This document shows positions 5,875 to 7,324 of a stretch of 7,324 nt of DNA, one piece after another. Position numbers and translations under genes: made by a program. This DNA is from an uncultured Roseburia sp. (GTDB lineage Bacteria > Bacillota > Clostridia > Lachnospirales > Lachnospiraceae). The DNA lies in the NCBI GenBank assembly GCA_947057405.1, contig CAMSEJ010000126.1, forward strand, positions 1 through 7,324, read 5' to 3'. The notes beneath the pieces were generated by a model. The model was given only the letters and a program-made list of their open reading frames with translations. It was not told where the DNA came from and made no database searches. Within the stretch, counting starts at the first letter, position 1. Every line of letters starts with the position of its first letter.

Positions 5875-5938
5875 ACTGTCACGGAGCGTTTAAAGCATAC
5901 TTTTTGGCATAGAGATTTTCAGAAAGGCGGAAACAGGA

Positions 5939-7324
5939 ATGAAAAAGGGACAGGTATCAGAGGGCAGGGTACGCAGGGTGGAATTTCCCAATAAAGGGAT
6001 TGTTGTAACAGAGGACGGGGCAGAAGCGGTTGTCAAGAACTGTATTCCCGGGCAGAAAATATCGTTTTTGGTGAAAAAGATGCGCCGCGGGAAGTGTGAG
6101 GGGCGGCTTTTGGAAGTATTGGAGCTGTCCCCGCTGGAGCAGGACGGGGAAACATGCCCGCATTTCGGCGCCTGCGGCGGCTGCACCTACCAGAGCTTAA
6201 GCTACGAAAAACAACTGGAATTAAAGGAGGGGCAGCTTCGCCGTTTGCTTCTGCCCGCTGCGGAAGCGTCAGGCAGGAAATTTGACGATATTTTCATGGG
6301 GATTCTGCCAAGCCCCCGCCCCTGCGGTTACCGCAATAAGATGGAATTTTCCTTTGGGGATTCTAAAAAAGGCGGCCCGCTGGCGCTTGGGATGCATAAG
6401 CGGGGCAGTTTTTATGATATAGTAGACGTGGATCAGTGCCGGATTGTAGACGAAGATTTTCGCAGGGTTTTAGCATGTGTGCGCAGCTTTTTTGACGGAA
6501 AGGGGATTTCTTATTACCATAAAATGCGCCATGAGGGCTATCTGCGCCATCTGCTGGTGCGCAAAGCGGCAAAAACCGGGGAGATCCTGATTGATTTGGT
6601 AACAAGCACCCATACGGAGGGATTCGACGAGGCGCGTGTGCTTGCAGAAATGAAAGAGGAGATTTTAAAGCTGCCGTTTGACGGAACGGTTGCCGGCATT
6701 TTACATACGAAAAACGACAGCCTGGCAGACGTGGTACAAAATGACGGGACGGACATTTTATATGGGCAGGATTATTTTTACGAGGAGCTTTTGGGGCTGA
6801 AATTTAAAATTACGCCGTTTTCTTTTTTCCAGACCAATTCCCTGGGGGCCGAGGTGCTGTACGATACGGTCCGCAAGTTTGTGCTGGCAGAGAACGGCGG
6901 CGAGAAGGTCAGGACGGTATATGACCTGTACAGCGGAACCGGAACAATCGCCCAGATGCTTTCGCCTGCGGCAGATAAGGTGTACGGCGTTGAGATTGTA
7001 GAGGAAGCGGTGGGGGCTGCAAGGGAAAATGCAGCGTTAAACGGGCTTACAAATTGCGAGTTTCTTGCCGGAGATGTGCTTGCGGTAATTGACGAAATGA
7101 AGGAAAAGCCGGATTTGGTGGTGCTCGATCCGCCCAGGGACGGGATCCATCCGAAGGCGCTCTCAAAGATTGGGGGACGTATCGGGGCAGAGAGGATGGT
7201 TTATATTTCCTGTAAGCCGACAAGTTTGGTGCGGGATTTGGAAGTGCTTGGGGGGTATGGGTATGAGGTGGAGAAGATTTGCGGGGTGGATATGTTTCCG
7301 GGGACGTATCATGTGGAGACTATT
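5939..7324 (+). CDS. rlmD: 23S rRNA (uracil-5-)-methyltransferase, RlmD/RumA type (3' partial)
   Basis: It is open from ATG at 5939 to the window edge, 462 codons with no stop. The family's closing motif DMFPGTYHVET is present, so probably only a few residues are missing. The N-terminal region (about 1-65) is TRAM-like and would bind RNA. An iron-sulphur cluster is indicated by Cys73, Cys79, Cys82 (C-x5-C-x2-C, in CPHFGACGGC) and Cys167 (DQCRI). The methyltransferase part has FFQTN (296-300), the SAM-binding DLYSGTGT (329-336), VEIVEEAV, LDPPRDG (396-402), the nucleophile Cys425 in YISCKP and the likely general base Glu460. The enzyme adds a methyl group to C5 of uridine in 23S rRNA, U1939 for E. 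coli RlmD. In some Gram-positives one RlmCD enzyme also acts on U747, so target choice is unproven. The ribosome site is weak (AAAGG 11 bases upstream) and no clear promoter is visible in 5875-5938. Expression may depend on a weak promoter or read-through of the upstream terminator. Confidence 0.95.
   Translation, partial: MKKGQVSEGRVRRVEFPNKGIVVTEDGAEAVVKNCIPGQKISFLVKKMRRGKCEGRLLEVLELSPLEQDGETCPHFGACGGCTYQSLSYEKQLELKEGQLRRLLLPAAEASGRKFDDIFMGILPSPRPCGYRNKMEFSFGDSKKGGPLALGMHKRGSFYDIVDVDQCRIVDEDFRRVLACVRSFFDGKGISYYHKMRHEGYLRHLLVRKAAKTGEILIDLVTSTHTEGFDEARVLAEMKEEILKLPFDGTVAGILHTKNDSLADVVQNDGTDILYGQDYFYEELLGLKFKITPFSFFQTNSLGAEVLYDTVRKFVLAENGGEKVRTVYDLYSGTGTIAQMLSPAADKVYGVEIVEEAVGAARENAALNGLTNCEFLAGDVLAVIDEMKEKPDLVVLDPPRDGIHPKALSKIGGRIGAERMVYISCKPTSLVRDLEVLGGYGYEVEKICGVDMFPGTYHVETI

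Noticed and set aside
5875..5938. A promoter for rlmD in the short gap after the terminator
   Set aside because: Candidates such as CTGTCA with TACTTT match poorly (about half of the -10 positions), so no site is called.
1..7324. Insertion sequences, attachment sites, CRISPR repeats, tRNA genes
   Set aside because: No terminal inverted repeats with transposase, no spaced direct repeats and no cloverleaf-like segments were seen; the window reads as ordinary chromosome.

Overview
This window reads as chromosomal DNA of a low-to-mid GC Firmicute, most likely a gut-type Clostridia/Lachnospiraceae relative. The basis is strong AGGAGG-type ribosome sites, SigA-type promoters with TATAAT boxes, a PcrA-type helicase, and a FIVAR plus LRR_5 (BspA-like) surface-protein tail of a kind common in that family. 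The family assignment is inferred from gene style; no marker gene proves it. I see no mobile element, CRISPR array, tRNA or rRNA.

Layout. (1) Bases 1-1191, plus strand: the C-terminal part of a large secreted surface protein whose 5' end lies outside the window, with three alanine-rich FIVAR-like helical repeats and a very lysine-rich LRR_5-like tail. (2) A strong hairpin at 1231-1262 works in both orientations and separates it from a convergent operon. (3) Bases 3042 down to 1284, minus strand: four tightly packed genes for an ECF-type sigma factor, a one-helix membrane protein placed as an anti-sigma factor, a four-helix TM2-like membrane protein, and a small LiaF/DUF5668-like three-helix protein. 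Junctions are a 4-base overlap, a 1-base gap and an 11-base overlap, and each downstream Shine-Dalgarno lies inside the end of the preceding gene. (4) A 158-base divergent promoter region at 3043-3200. (5) Bases 3201-5435, plus strand: a complete UvrD/PcrA superfamily 1 DNA helicase. (6) Its own promoter and a two-hairpin leader, then a small membrane protein (5567-5827) with a periodic Phe/acidic tail, closed by a terminator. (7) Bases 5939-7324, plus strand: an RlmD/RumA-type 23S rRNA uracil-5-methyltransferase that lacks only its last few residues; it runs open to the window edge.

How the parts work together. The minus-strand operon looks like a self-contained envelope-sensing module: a sigma factor, a membrane-tethered regulator and two polytopic membrane proteins made together in near-fixed ratios. 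The helicase and the methyltransferase are housekeeping genes for DNA repair/replication and ribosome modification. The small acidic membrane protein between them has its own promoter and terminator and no assignable function. The least explained items are the membrane components of the sigma operon and the Phe/acidic-repeat protein with its structured leader. I do not see strong evidence of a wholly new defence or mobile system.
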